The notes: generated by a model not told the origin, from the sequence alone. Counted from the first letter of the stretch, positions 54,493 through 63,861 are shown. The stretch is DNA of 64,000 nt from Streptomyces bluensis (GCF_014650715.1 NZ_BMVM01000004.1:459873-523872), one strand, 5' to 3'. Program-made: numbers and translations.

Positions 54493-55304
54493 CGCGGCCC
54501 CTCCGCCACTGCACGGTCAACATCGGCCGGATCCAGCGCGGGTGCCCCGGCTCGCAGCCACAGAAAGTACTCGACATTGCCCGAGGGTCCGGGCAGCGGG
54601 CTGGCGGTCACGCCGCGCACGCCGAGCCCCAACTCCATCGCCTTCTCGCCCACTGAGCGCACCGCCTCGGCGCGCAGCTCCGGGCTGCGTACGACTCCGC
54701 CACTCCCCAGCCGCTCCTTCCCCACCTCGAACTGCGGCTTGACCATCATCACCAGATCGGCGTCCGGTTTCACGCACCGCACCAGGGCGGGCAGCACCAG
54801 GCCGAGCGGGATGAAGGACAGATCCCCCACGACAAGATCCACAGGTTCCCCATCGATCGCTGCGAGCGTCAACTCACGTACGTTCGTACGGTCCTTGACG
54901 GTGACGCGTTCATCGCTTCGCAGAGACCACGCAAGTTGTCCGTAGCCGACGTCGACGGCGATGACATGCGCGGCGCCCGCCCGCAGCAGGACGTCGGTGA
55001 AACCGCCCGTGGACGCGCCGGCGTCGAGCGCCCGCCGTCCCTCGACCGCCAGCCCCTGCGGCACGAACGCCTTCAGGGCACCGGCGAGCTTGTGTCCGCC
55101 GCGCGAGACGTAATCCGGATCGCTGTCGTCCGGTGCGACCACGATCGCGGCGGCGGTCTCCACCTGGGTGGCGGGCTTGGTCGCCGTGGTCTTGCCGACG
55201 GTCACGCGCCCGGCGGCGATCAGCTGGCTCGCGTGCTCACGCGAGCGCGCGAGCTTCCGCCGCACCAGTTCGGCGTCGAGACGGCGGCGTGCCACTCCTG
55301 CCAC
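54489..55304 (-). CDS. tlyA: TlyA-family rRNA 2'-O-methyltransferase
   Basis: A 271-residue protein from GTG 55304 (AGGAG 11 nt upstream). An N-terminal S4 domain (RRRLDAELVRRKLARSREHA ... RVTVGKTT) precedes a Rossmann methyltransferase: SRGGHKLAGALKAF (catalytic Lys), LDAGASTGGFTDVLLRAGA (SAM site), VVGDLSFIPLGLVLPAL (Asp) and MMVKPQFEVGKERLG (Lys-Glu). TlyA methylates 16S and 23S rRNA at the subunit interface and affects capreomycin sensitivity. First of the tlyA-nadK-recN set. Confidence 0.95.
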   Translation of the reverse strand: MAGVARRRLDAELVRRKLARSREHASQLIAAGRVTVGKTTATKPATQVETAAAIVVAPDDSDPDYVSRGGHKLAGALKAFVPQGLAVEGRRALDAGASTGGFTDVLLRAGAAHVIAVDVGYGQLAWSLRSDERVTVKDRTNVRELTLAAIDGEPVDLVVGDLSFIPLGLVLPALVRCVKPDADLVMMVKPQFEVGKERLGSGGVVRSPELRAEAVRSVGEKAMELGLGVRGVTASPLPGPSGNVEYFLWLRAGAPALDPADVDRAVAEGPR

Positions 55305-55311
55305 GTGTGGT

Positions 55312-55662
55312 TCAGCTCCTGTGTTGGTCCTGTGTGGGTACCGACTGGGTGGTGTGGCCCGAAGGGCCTCGCCCGGGCGCCGGAGGTCCCGGGCGGGCGT
55401 CGAGCGCGGTCAGCGCGTCCCGCAGCCCCCCGTGTACATCCTCGTACACCTCGACGTGTCCGTCGGTGCCGAGGTGGTCGGCGTCCCCCAGCCGGTCGAG
55501 GGCCGCGTCGACGTCGGCGTTGCCGGTGGGGGTGCGTGGCACGCCGAGCGGGGCCGGGGCGGCCGGGTCGTACGCGGGCTCGCCCTCCGGCTCAGGCTCG
55601 GGCACGACGGGCTCCGGGGTCCCTTCCTCGGGGGCCTCGGCGTCTGGCACGGAGTCGCTCAT
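55312..55662 (-). CDS. Small acidic hypothetical protein
   Basis: A 116-residue protein from ATG 55662, ending 8 bp before tlyA starts. The first 45 residues are acidic and Pro-rich (PEPVVPEPEPEGEPAYDPAA), then TGNADVDAALDRLGDADHLG and VEVYEDVHGGLRDALTALD form a short helical part that is well kept in actinobacteria at this place. No signal or membrane segment. Function unknown; it is probably co-transcribed with tlyA. Confidence 0.8.
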   Translation of the reverse strand: MSDSVPDAEAPEEGTPEPVVPEPEPEGEPAYDPAAPAPLGVPRTPTGNADVDAALDRLGDADHLGTDGHVEVYEDVHGGLRDALTALDARPGPPAPGRGPSGHTTQSVPTQDQHRS

Positions 55663-55726
55663 GCCCCGACGCTACCGCGAAGCCCCTGAGTACCGTCGAT
55701 GCAGCCCTGGGGTACCGTCGATCGCG

Positions 55727-56074
55727 ATGGCCACGATTGAGGAGTGCCGCAGCGCACTCGACAAGCTCTCCGAGAACCTGGCGGGCGCCGACGGCGACGT
55801 CCGTACCGCCGCCGCGCTCGACCGCTCACTGAGCTGCCACATCACCGACCTGGACGTCACCTTCGCCAGCCGGCTGAGGGACGGCCGGATCGAGGTGCTG
55901 GACACGCTCCAGGGGCCGCCGCCGGAGAGGGCCGAGATCCGCCTCACGATGACCGGGGACGACCTGGTCTCCATGGTCAACGGCGAGCTCCACTTCGCCA
56001 AGGCCTGGGGCTCAGGCCGGGTCAGGCTGGAAGCGGGCCTGCTCGACCTCGTGCGCCTCAGGAAGCTCCTGTGA
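55727..56074 (+). CDS. SCP2 sterol-binding-fold protein
   Basis: A 115-residue protein from ATG 55727. Its pattern, LSCHITDLDVTFASRLRDGR ... PPERAEIRLTMTGDDLVSMV ... AWGSGRVRLEAGLLDLVRLR, matches the SCP2 fold, a small alpha/beta lipid-binding cup. Stand-alone bacterial SCP2 proteins have unclear ligands. GGTACCGTCGAT is directly repeated just before the start (about 55690 and 55711). The gene is divergent from the small acidic protein gene. Confidence 0.82.
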   Translation: MATIEECRSALDKLSENLAGADGDVRTAAALDRSLSCHITDLDVTFASRLRDGRIEVLDTLQGPPPERAEIRLTMTGDDLVSMVNGELHFAKAWGSGRVRLEAGLLDLVRLRKLL

Positions 56075-56147
56075 TCAGTTTCTTTCTCTGATCGCCTTCC
56101 GTGGTCACCTTCTGTGATCCCCTTCTCTGATCAGCTTCTGTGATCAG
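56071..56147. repeat. Degenerate TGATC-containing tandem repeat
   Basis: Six copies of a unit like CTTCTNTGATC, spaced 12-15 bp, fill the gap between the SCP2 and siderophore ATPase genes and include both stop codons. Possibly a terminator or slippage product. Confidence 0.5.
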
Positions 56148-56962
56148 GCGGACGCCTCTGCCGCACCCACCCGGGTACGGGCCTTACGTGCCGCCGGCAC
56201 CACCAGCGGCGTCCCCGTCTCCGGGTCCTCGATGACCTGGCAGCGCAGCCCGAAGACGTCCTCGACCAGCTCGGCCGTGACGATGTCGGTGGGCGCCCCC
56301 TCGGCGATCACCTGACCACCGCGCAGGGCGATGAGGTGGGTGGCGTACCGGGCCGCGTGGTTGAGGTCGTGCAGCACCGCCACCAGCGTGCGTCCCTGCT
56401 CCTCATGGAGCTCCGCGCACAGGTCGAGCACGTCGATCTGGTGCTGGATGTCCAGATAGGTCGTCGGCTCGTCGAGGAGCAGCAGCGGTGTCTGCTGGGC
56501 GAGCGCCATGGCGATCCACACGCGCTGACGCTGACCGCCGGAGAGCTCGTCGACGTAGCGGTCGGCGAGCTCGGCGACACCGGTCGACTCCATCGACTCC
56601 CGTACGACCCGCTCGTCCTCGGTCGACCACTGCCGCAGCAGCCCCTGGTGCGGGTACCGCCCGCGCCCCACCAGGTCCCCGACCGTGATCCCGTCGGGCG
56701 CGATGGACGACTGCGGCAGCAGCCCCAGTGTCCGGGCGACCTTCTTCGCGGGCATCGACTGGATGACGTCCCCGTCCAGCAGCACCCGCCCCTGGGACGG
56801 CTTCAGCATCCGTGAAAGGGCGCGCAGCAGCGTCGACTTGCCGCAGGCGTTGGGGCCGACGATCACGGTGAACGAGTTGTCGGGGATCGCCACCGACAGC
56901 TGCTCGGCGATGACGCGCTGGTCATAGGCGAGGGTGACGTTCTCGGCGGACAGGCGGTTCAC
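56144..56962 (-). CDS. Siderophore ABC transporter ATP-binding protein (FepC-like)
   Basis: A 272-residue ATPase from GTG 56962 (GAGGAG upstream). Walker A GPNACGKSTLLRALS (36-50), Q-loop LLPQSSIAPDGITVGDLV, signature DELSGGQRQRVWIAMALAQQ, Walker B PLLLLDEPTTYLDIQHQIDV and the H-switch AVLHDLNHAARYA. The layout is that of FepC-type ATPases driving ferric-siderophore import through FecCD permeases, which are the two genes upstream. It is the last gene of the importer operon, 83 bp after the second permease. Confidence 0.95.
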   Translation of the reverse strand: MNRLSAENVTLAYDQRVIAEQLSVAIPDNSFTVIVGPNACGKSTLLRALSRMLKPSQGRVLLDGDVIQSMPAKKVARTLGLLPQSSIAPDGITVGDLVGRGRYPHQGLLRQWSTEDERVVRESMESTGVAELADRYVDELSGGQRQRVWIAMALAQQTPLLLLDEPTTYLDIQHQIDVLDLCAELHEEQGRTLVAVLHDLNHAARYATHLIALRGGQVIAEGAPTDIVTAELVEDVFGLRCQVIEDPETGTPLVVPAARKARTRVGAAEASA

Positions 56963-57045
56963 AGTGCTCCTCGTGCTCGTGTCGTTGCTCTCGTTCACAC
57001 TCGTATCCGTCCGGCTCGTACCCGTCCGGCACATATCGGCCCGGC

Positions 57046-58149
57046 TCATATCCGCCCGGCCTTCCGCTCGGTGACCAGCAGCCACAGAAGATAGACACCG
57101 CCGAGGACCCCGGTCACCACGCCCACGGGCAGCTGGTCGGCGCCGAAGGCCCGCTGCGCGGCCCAGTCCGCGGTGATCAGCAGCGTCGCGCCCATGCACA
57201 TGGACGCCGCGAGGTTCGGTCCGGGAGAGCGGGTCAGCCGCCGGGCGAGCTGCGGTGCGGTCAGGGTGACGAAGCCGACCGGCCCGGCGGCCGCGGTCGC
57301 CCCGGCGGTGAGCAGCACGGCCGCCACCATCAGCAGCATCCGCAGGCGCTCGACGCGCACCCCGAGGGCGTACGACACGTCGTCGCCCATCTCCGTCATC
57401 CGCAGCCCACGCGCGTTCGCCAGCACCAGCGGTACGAGGACGGCGCACATCCAGAGCAGCGGCCAGACCTGGGACCAGTCACGGCCGCCCAGGGAGCCGG
57501 TCATCCACACGACCGCGCGGGCCGCGTCGACCAGGTCGGCCTTGGTGATCAGATAGCCGTTGACCGCGGTGACGATCGCGGACACGCCGATGCCGACCAG
57601 GACGAGCCGGTACCCGTGCACGCCCCGCTTCCAGGCCAGCAGATAGATCGCCAGCCCGGTCACCAGGCCCCCGACGAGCGCCCCGGCCGTGACCTGCCCG
57701 GCGGAGCCCGAGAAAAGCACGATGACGACGAGCGCGCCCGCGGTCGAGCCCTGCGCGAGGCCGAGCACATCCGGACTGCCCAGCGGGTTGCGGGAGATGG
57801 ACTGGAACAGCGCGCCGCCGAGGCCGAGCGAGGCACCGACCAGCAGCCCGACGAGGACGCGCGGCAGCCGCAGCTCGTTGACGATGAACTCCTGGCCCGC
57901 GTCGCCGTTGCCCATCAGCGTCCTAAGGACGTCGGCGGCCGGGATCGGGAAGTCGCCGGTGCCGATCAGGACGACGCTCGCGGTGAACGCGGCCAGCAGC
58001 AGCGCGACGACGACGGTGAACGCCCGCACGTGCACGCGCACCGAGAGCCCGCCCGGCGTGCGGACGACGCGGCTGCGCAGGGCGGCCCTGCGGGTGCCCG
58101 GCCCGGTTGCTTCGGCGTTGCGTATGGCGGGTGTGCCCATGACCTTCAC
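57046..58149 (-). CDS. FecCD-family siderophore permease, second subunit
   Basis: A 367-residue membrane protein from GTG 58149, which overlaps the stop of the first permease (GTGA). It has about nine to ten membrane helices, ELRLPRVLVGLLVGASLGLG near the N-terminus and GPVGFVTLTAPQLARRLTRS, the family's coupling-helix region for the ATPase. It forms a heterodimeric channel with the first permease for iron-siderophore import. Confidence 0.94.
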   Translation of the reverse strand: MKVMGTPAIRNAEATGPGTRRAALRSRVVRTPGGLSVRVHVRAFTVVVALLLAAFTASVVLIGTGDFPIPAADVLRTLMGNGDAGQEFIVNELRLPRVLVGLLVGASLGLGGALFQSISRNPLGSPDVLGLAQGSTAGALVVIVLFSGSAGQVTAGALVGGLVTGLAIYLLAWKRGVHGYRLVLVGIGVSAIVTAVNGYLITKADLVDAARAVVWMTGSLGGRDWSQVWPLLWMCAVLVPLVLANARGLRMTEMGDDVSYALGVRVERLRMLLMVAAVLLTAGATAAAGPVGFVTLTAPQLARRLTRSPGPNLAASMCMGATLLITADWAAQRAFGADQLPVGVVTGVLGGVYLLWLLVTERKAGRI

Positions 58150-59189
58150 AGCTGAGTCGTCCTCCGCCGCCGTACGAGAAGGATGAAGACCGGGCCGCCG
58201 AGCACCGCGGTGACGATGCCGACCTGGAGCTCCGCCGGCCGCGCCACCATCCGCCCGATGATGTCGGCGCCGAGCAGCAGCACGGGCGACAGGATCGTCG
58301 CGTACGGCAGGATCCAGCGCAGGTCGGGCCCGGTGAAGGACCGTACGGCGTGCGGGACCATCAGCCCGACGAACACGATCGGCCCGCAGGCGGCGGTCGC
58401 GGCTCCGCACAGCACGGTGGCGGCGGCCATCGACAGCGCGCGGGTGCGGCCAAGGTTGGCGCCGAGCGCGCGGGCAGTGTCGTCGCCCATGGCCACGGCG
58501 TTCAGCGGCCGGGCCAGGAACAGTGCGAGGACCAGGCCGGCCCCGAAGAACGGCAGGACCTGTGTGATGGTCGAGTCGGTCGCCGAGGCCAGCGAACCGA
58601 CCGTCCAGAACCGCATCTTGCCGAGCGCCGCCCCGTCCGTGATCATCACGGCCTGGAGGTATCCGTAGAGCGCGGCCGTGATCGCCGTACCGGCCAGCGC
58701 CAGCCGCACGGGCGTCGCCCCCCGGCTGCCGCCGAGGAACCAGACCAGCGCCCCGACCGCGGCCGCCCCGAGGAACGCGAACCACACATAGCCGCTCAGC
58801 GACGTGACACCGAGGAACGTGATGGCGGTGACGACGGCGGCGGACGCGCCCGCGTTGATGCCGAGCAGCCCGGGGTCGGCCAGCGGATTGCGGGTCAGCG
58901 CCTGGAGCAGAGCGCCCGACAGGCCGAGCGCGGCCCCCGCGAGCAGCCCGAGGACAGTGCGGGACAGCCGCTCACCGACCACGACGTCGCCGTACATCCC
59001 GGTGTCGTCGAACAGGCCGTGCCAGACCTGCTCCAGCGAGAGCTCTTTCGCGCCGATGGCGATGCTGGCCAGGGCGACAAGGGCCAGGATCCCCAGGGAG
59101 ACGAGGAGGCCCACGGTCCGTATCGCCCGACGTTCGGGGGGCGCGGCGGTGGTCACCGCGCGCTGCTCAGGAGGACTGTCGACGAACAC
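58146..59189 (-). CDS. FecCD-family siderophore permease, first subunit
   Basis: A 347-residue membrane protein. GTG 59189 starts just before the iron box; GTG 59156 would be a later start (RAVTTAAPPERR). It contains GERLSRTVLGLLAGAALGLS, GALLQALTRNPLADPGLLGI (the family motif), and GPIVFVGLMVPHAVRSFTGP, the coupling region. First gene of a three-gene importer; no substrate-binding lipoprotein gene is adjacent, so that part must be supplied from another locus. Confidence 0.94.
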   Translation of the reverse strand: MFVDSPPEQRAVTTAAPPERRAIRTVGLLVSLGILALVALASIAIGAKELSLEQVWHGLFDDTGMYGDVVVGERLSRTVLGLLAGAALGLSGALLQALTRNPLADPGLLGINAGASAAVVTAITFLGVTSLSGYVWFAFLGAAAVGALVWFLGGSRGATPVRLALAGTAITAALYGYLQAVMITDGAALGKMRFWTVGSLASATDSTITQVLPFFGAGLVLALFLARPLNAVAMGDDTARALGANLGRTRALSMAAATVLCGAATAACGPIVFVGLMVPHAVRSFTGPDLRWILPYATILSPVLLLGADIIGRMVARPAELQVGIVTAVLGGPVFILLVRRRRTTQL

Positions 59190-59190
59190 C

Positions 59191-59210
59191 AGGTTAGGTT
59201 AACCTACCCT
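59191..59210. promoter_or_regulatory. Iron box (DmdR/DtxR-type) before the siderophore importer
   Basis: AGGTTAGGTTAACCTACCCT contains the perfect 12-bp palindrome TAGGTTAACCTA and matches the TTAGGTTAGSCTAACCTAA iron-box pattern well. It lies immediately before the first permease gene's start, as expected for repression by an iron-loaded DtxR-family regulator. Confidence 0.8.
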
Positions 59211-59242
59211 CGCCGTTGTCTCGATGCCGCCCCCGCTTGCTC

Positions 59243-60271
59243 TCACAGCCCGAGCCGCGCCAGCGCCTTCCCTCCGTCCAGCCCGCACGAGCCCGCCCCG
59301 GCCGCCGTCCAAGCCGCCGCACACAGCGCACGCAGCCCGTCGAGCACCTCGCCCTCGCCGTCCAGCTCCAGCCGGTCACTCCCGGCCGTCGCCGTCCAGC
59401 CACCGCAGCGGAACCCGTCGCCCGCCTCGACGACCTCAGGCTGCCCGGTGAGCAGCCCGCGCAGATCCGCGTCGACGTACGTAGGCCGGTGCCGCGGCGG
59501 CGCGGCCAGCAGCTGTGCGCCGTCGGTGACCCCGGTCAGCACGAGCAGCGAGTCCACCTCGCCGTTGAAGGCGCCCTCGATGTCCGTGTCCAGCCGGTCC
59601 CCGACCACGAGTGGCCGCTCGGCGCCCGTACGCAGGATCGTCTCGCGGTGCATCGGAGTCAGCGGCTTGCCCGCCACCTGCGGCTCGGCGCCGGTGGCGA
59701 TCCGTACGACCTCCACCGCCGCGCCGTTTCCGGGGACGATGCCGCGCGCACTCGGAATGGTGAGATCGGTGTTGGACGCGAACCACGGCACCCCGCGTCC
59801 GATGGCGTAGCACGCCTCGGCGAACCGCCCCCACGGCAGATCGGGCCCGCCATAGCCCTGCACCACCGCCACCGGATCGTCGTCGACGGACTCCACGGGC
59901 TCCAGCCCCCGCTCCCGCAGCGCCACCCGCAGCCCGTCCCCGCCGATCACCAGCACGCGGGCCCCGGCGGGCACCTGCTCGCTGATGAGCCGGGCCACTG
60001 CCTGCGCCGAGGTGATGACGTCACCGGCCTCGGTCGGTACGCCCAGCTCCGTGAGGTGCTCGGCCACCGTGTCGGGCGTCCTCAGCGCGTTGTTCGTGAC
60101 GTACGCGAGGTGCATCCCGCCCCCACGGGCCGTGCCGAGCGACTCGACGGCGTGCGCGATCGCGCTCCCGCCCGCGTACACCACACCATCCAGATCGAGC
60201 AGCGCCGTGTCGTACGCCTCGCTCAGGGGCTGCCCACTCCCCTCAGGCCGCGTCCTGACGGTCTGGCTCAT
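59243..60271 (-). CDS. HAD-IIA phosphatase (NagD/p-nitrophenylphosphatase-like)
   Basis: A 342-residue protein from ATG 60271 with GAGGAGC 8 nt upstream. HAD motif I YDTALLDLDGVVYAGGSAIA has Asp26 (nucleophile) and Asp28, motif II is AYVTNNALRTPDTVA, motif III is VAGKPLTPMHRETIL (Lys), motif IV is VVGDRLDTDIEGAFNGEVDS. The C2B cap shows it is the NagD subfamily, which dephosphorylates sugar phosphates or nucleotides. A tail of about 90 residues after the core (EVVEAGDGFRCGGWTATAGS ...) is usual for the actinobacterial members. Confidence 0.93.
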   Translation of the reverse strand: MSQTVRTRPEGSGQPLSEAYDTALLDLDGVVYAGGSAIAHAVESLGTARGGGMHLAYVTNNALRTPDTVAEHLTELGVPTEAGDVITSAQAVARLISEQVPAGARVLVIGGDGLRVALRERGLEPVESVDDDPVAVVQGYGGPDLPWGRFAEACYAIGRGVPWFASNTDLTIPSARGIVPGNGAAVEVVRIATGAEPQVAGKPLTPMHRETILRTGAERPLVVGDRLDTDIEGAFNGEVDSLLVLTGVTDGAQLLAAPPRHRPTYVDADLRGLLTGQPEVVEAGDGFRCGGWTATAGSDRLELDGEGEVLDGLRALCAAAWTAAGAGSCGLDGGKALARLGL

Positions 60272-60361
60272 TGCACATCGCTCCTCGGTCGAACGGTTTC
60301 CGATCCCTCGATCTCTCCGTCCGATCATCGCGCATACCACTGACACACATACGATGCCTCA

Positions 60362-61657
60362 ATGAACTATGCAGGTCCGGCGAAGGAGACCCCGGCACGC
60401 AGTGGCCTCGAACTGTCCCCGTTCCGGGGCCTGCGCTACGCCCCCGAGCGAGTCCGCAGCCTGTCCGCGGTGACATCCCCGCCGTACGACGTGGTCGTAC
60501 GGCCCGACGGTCTGCACCACCTTCAGTCCGCCGACCCGCACAACATCGTCCGCCTGATACTCCCGCAGGCCCCCACCCCCACGGCCCGCAACGACCAGGC
60601 GGCGGCCACCCTGTACCGCTGGCTCTCCGAGGGAGTGCTGGTCGCGGACGAGGAGCCCGGCCTGTACGTGTACGAGCAGCGTGACGGCGGCGGCATGCTG
60701 CAACGCGGCGTCATAGGCGCCCTCCGCCTGTCGGAGCCGCCGGACGGCGTCGTCCTCCCTCATGAGGACGTCATGCCCCACGTGGTCGACGACCGCGCGG
60801 CTCTGATGCGCGCCACCCGCGCGAACCTCGAACCGCTGCTCCTGACGTACCGCGGCAACGGCTCGGCAACCGGCACGAGTGCCGTCATCGAGCGCACCGC
60901 CCACCGCCCGCCTCTCCTGTCGACGACCACGGAGGACGGCTTCGGCCACCGCCTGTGGGCCGTGACAGACCCGGCCGACCTCACCGAGATCCGATCGGAC
61001 CTCGCCCACCATCAGGCCCTCATCGCCGACGGCCATCACCGCTGGGCGACATACCTGCGTCTACGCGCGGAGCACCCCTCCCCCAGCCCGTGGGACCACG
61101 GCCTGGTCCTGCTGGTCGACACGGCGCGCTACCCGCTCCGGGTCCGCGCGATCCACCGCCTCCTGCACCGGCTCCCCGTGCCGGAAGCGCTCTCGGCCGC
61201 AGCGGACCACTTCCGCGTCCGCCGCCTCGACGTCCCGCTCTCCGAGGCCCTGGCGACCCTGGCCGAGGTTGCCCGCGCGGGCAACGCCTTCCTGCTCGCC
61301 GGCGACGGCGCCTTCCACCTCCTCGACGACCCGGACCCGGCCCTCCTGGACCATACGGTCCCCGCCGACCGACCGGAGGCCTGGCGCACCCTGGACGCGA
61401 CGGTGCTGCACGCGGCACTCCTCGACCACGTGTGGCACATCCCGGAGGACTCTCCCGCGCACATCGCGTACATACATGACGCGGCGGCCACCGTCGCCAA
61501 GGCGGAGCGGGACGGCGGCACGGCGGTGCTGATGCATCCCGTCCGCGAGGATGTCGTCCGCGACCTCGCCCGCCAGGGCGTCACCATGCCCCGCAAGTCG
61601 ACGTCCTTCGGCCCGAAGCCGGCGTCGGGCCTGGTGCTGAGAGCGCTGGAGATCTGA
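60362..61657 (+). CDS. DUF1015 domain-containing protein
   Basis: A 431-residue protein starting at ATG 60362, divergent from the HAD gene. The DUF1015 pattern starts with LSPFRGLRYAPERVRSLSAV then TSPPYDVVVRPDGLHHLQSA, and continues with NIVRLILPQAPTP, VLPHEDVMPHVVDDRAALMR, LIADGHHRWATYLRLR and the late MPRKSTSFGPKPASGLVLRA. Bacterial DUF1015 proteins are widespread; some are associated with serine or PLP metabolism, but the role is not firm. The start lacks an obvious ribosome-binding site. Confidence 0.9.
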   Translation: MNYAGPAKETPARSGLELSPFRGLRYAPERVRSLSAVTSPPYDVVVRPDGLHHLQSADPHNIVRLILPQAPTPTARNDQAAATLYRWLSEGVLVADEEPGLYVYEQRDGGGMLQRGVIGALRLSEPPDGVVLPHEDVMPHVVDDRAALMRATRANLEPLLLTYRGNGSATGTSAVIERTAHRPPLLSTTTEDGFGHRLWAVTDPADLTEIRSDLAHHQALIADGHHRWATYLRLRAEHPSPSPWDHGLVLLVDTARYPLRVRAIHRLLHRLPVPEALSAAADHFRVRRLDVPLSEALATLAEVARAGNAFLLAGDGAFHLLDDPDPALLDHTVPADRPEAWRTLDATVLHAALLDHVWHIPEDSPAHIAYIHDAAATVAKAERDGGTAVLMHPVREDVVRDLARQGVTMPRKSTSFGPKPASGLVLRALEI

Positions 61658-61666
61658 AACGCGAAG

Positions 61667-61695
61667 GGCGGGACCCGCACGTCACGGGCCCCGCC
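61667..61695. terminator. Terminator between the DUF1015 and TPR-protein genes
   Basis: GGCGGGACCCG / CGGGCCCCGCC, 11-bp arms with one mismatch and a 7-nt loop, between convergent genes. Confidence 0.65.
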
Positions 61696-61756
61696 TACAG
61701 TCTCAGTCATCACCAGTCGCGGACATCACGTCTCGCGACATCAGCCGTCCCGGTTG

Positions 61757-63604
61757 TCAGCTGTCGCGGTCCTCGGGACGGCCCTCGGCAGAAGCGGCGG
61801 AACCACCACGCTCCTCGCCGAGACCCTCCGTCTGCTCCTCACGACCGCTTCCCATGTCGCCCTCACTCTCGCTCTCGCTCTCGTCGAGGGCGTCGACGAA
61901 CTCAACGCCGTCCATCTCCGCGAGCCGGTCGGAGGCGTCCGTACTGCCGTCCTTGTCGGCCTCGACGGCCTTGGCGAACCACTCACGCGCCTCGCCCTCA
62001 CGCCCGGCCGCGAGCAACGCGTCGGCATACGCGTACCGCAGCCGTGCGGTCCACGGCTGGACGGAGTTGGAGGCCAGCTCGGGGCTCTGCAGGGTCACGA
62101 TGGCCGCGTCCAGCTGCCCCATGTCCCGCCGGGCGCCGGCCGCCACGAGCCGCATCTCGACCTGCCCGGCCTTGTCCAGCTTGTGCACCTCGGGCGCTCC
62201 GGCCATGTCCAGCGCCTTCTCGGGCCGCCCGAGCCCGCGCTCGCAGTCGGCCATGACAGGCCACAGGTCGATGTTCCCGGTCATGCGCCGCGCGGCCCGG
62301 AACTCCGCGAGGGCCTCGCTGTACTTCTGGTTCGCGTACGCGGCGAAGCCGGCCGCCTCCCGCACGGCGGCGACGCGCGAGGCGAGCCGCAGGGCCACCC
62401 TGGAATAGCCGTAGGCGGCCTCAGGGTCCTCGTCGATGAGCTTGGCGACCATCACCAGGTTCTTGGCGACGTCGTCGGCGAGCGTCTTGGGCAGGCTCTG
62501 CAACTCCTGCCGTACGTCCTTGTCGATCTCCTCACCGGTGACGTCCTCGGGAATCGGCAGCCGCTTGATCGGCTCGCGGTCCCGCTCCCTCTCCCGGTCC
62601 TCACGGAAGCGCCCGCCCCCTCGCCGGTCGTCGTCACGCCCGCGGAAACCACCGGGACGACCGGGCCGACCAGCACGGTCGTCACCGCGGGGCCCGCGGC
62701 CACGATCGTCACCGCGGGGTCCACGGCCACGGTCATCACTGCGGGGCCCGCGGCCACGATCGTCGCGGCCGCGGAAACCACCGCGCTCACCGCGGCTGTC
62801 GTCACGCCGGTAGCCACCACGGTCCGGCCGCTCCCGCCGCTCTCCGTGCTCGCCCCGCTCATCACGCCGGAACCCGGAACGCTCGCCGCCCCGCCGGTCG
62901 TCACGCCGGTCATCTCGACGGTCGTCCCTGCGATCGTCACGCCGCTCATCACGCCGGTCGTCCCGACGGTCATCCCTGCGATCGTCACGCCGCTCATCAC
63001 GCCGGTCGTCGCGCCCTCGGAACCCGCCACGGCTGTCATCCCGGCGGAAGCCACCACGCTCGTCACGCCGGAATCCACGGTCGCGGTCGTCGCGGCGGAA
63101 TCCACCACGATCACCGCGGTCACCATCACGCCGGTCGTCCCGACGGTCGTCGCGCCGGTCATCACGCCGGTCATCACGCCGGCCTCCGTAGCCACCGCCA
63201 CCGCGGCTGTCGTCACGCCGGAGCCCACCGCGCTCGCCACGGTCACTCCGCTCGTCACGGCGGAACCCGGGACGCGGTCCTCGATCGCCTTCTCGACGGT
63301 CGTCGCGTCGGCCTCCGTAGCCACCGCGGTGGTCATCCCGGCGGAAGCCACCTCGGTCACCACGGTCGTCGCCACGCCGGTCATCACGCCGGTCATCACG
63401 CCGGAACCCGCCTCGATCACCGCGGTCACCATCACGCCGGTCATCGCGCCGGTCATCGCGTCGCCCATAGCCGCCACGGTCATAACCACCGCGGTCGTAG
63501 TCGCGACGAGGGCCACCTCGGTACCCGCCACGGTCGCCGCGGTCACCACTGTCCCGGCGGCGCTGATCGCGCTCCGGTCGCTCGTCGGGAGAGTTGGTGG
63601 ACAT
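61757..63604 (-). CDS. TPR-domain protein with a long Arg/Asp/Gly repeat N-terminus
   Basis: A 615-residue protein from ATG 63604. The first 330 residues are almost wholly built from R, D and G: units such as [24 protein letters not shown] and GGYGGRRD recur dozens of times, predicting a highly charged, disordered RGG/RD-type region. From about 340 on comes an ordered helical domain ([80 protein letters not shown]) that looks like TPR repeats, and an acidic tail ([10 protein letters not shown]). RGG-type regions often bind RNA. The neighbouring rRNA operon runs in the same direction directly upstream; a link to rRNA or ribosomes is a guess. Confidence 0.88.
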   Translation of the reverse strand: MSTNSPDERPERDQRRRDSGDRGDRGGYRGGPRRDYDRGGYDRGGYGRRDDRRDDRRDGDRGDRGGFRRDDRRDDRRGDDRGDRGGFRRDDHRGGYGGRRDDRREGDRGPRPGFRRDERSDRGERGGLRRDDSRGGGGYGGRRDDRRDDRRDDRRDDRRDGDRGDRGGFRRDDRDRGFRRDERGGFRRDDSRGGFRGRDDRRDERRDDRRDDRRDDRRDERRDDRRDDRRDDRRDDRRGGERSGFRRDERGEHGERRERPDRGGYRRDDSRGERGGFRGRDDRGRGPRSDDRGRGPRGDDRGRGPRGDDRAGRPGRPGGFRGRDDDRRGGGRFREDRERERDREPIKRLPIPEDVTGEEIDKDVRQELQSLPKTLADDVAKNLVMVAKLIDEDPEAAYGYSRVALRLASRVAAVREAAGFAAYANQKYSEALAEFRAARRMTGNIDLWPVMADCERGLGRPEKALDMAGAPEVHKLDKAGQVEMRLVAAGARRDMGQLDAAIVTLQSPELASNSVQPWTARLRYAYADALLAAGREGEAREWFAKAVEADKDGSTDASDRLAEMDGVEFVDALDESESESEGDMGSGREEQTEGLGEERGGSAASAEGRPEDRDS

Positions 63605-63692
63605 CGGGGACTCCTGTCTTCGGTACCGCAGTCATTCTTGCGCAGCCGAGTACCCGGTGCGCTCCGACCTGTGTTCGATTCAAAACAACAAA

Positions 63693-63733
63693 AGGACCCC
63701 TGGTCCCAGCTGAACGCTGGGACCAGGGGTCCT
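63693..63733 (-). terminator. rRNA operon terminator
   Basis: Perfect 18-bp arms AGGACCCCTGGTCCCAGC / GCTGGGACCAGGGGTCCT, 5-nt loop, followed on the minus strand by TTTGTTGTTTTG, a T-rich run. Eleven bases past the 5S gene. Confidence 0.95.
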
Positions 63734-63744
63734 CCAAAGATTGT

Positions 63745-63861
63745 TCGGCGGTGTCCTACTCTCCCACAGGGTCCCCCCTGCAGTACCATCGGCGCTGTAA
63801 GGCTTAGCTTCCGGGTTCGGAATGTAACCGGGCGTTTCCCTCACGCTATGACCACCGAAAC
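63745..63861 (-). rRNA. rrf: 5S ribosomal RNA
   Basis: On the minus strand it starts GTTTCGGTGGTCATAGCGTG, includes CCCGGTTACATTCCGAACCC and GGAAGCTAAGCC, GCGCCGATGGTACTGC, and ends GTAGGACACCGCCGAAC, which pairs with the start (GGTGGTC... / ...CACCGCC) to close helix I. About 117 nt, as in Streptomyces. Ends are within a base or two. Confidence 0.95.
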
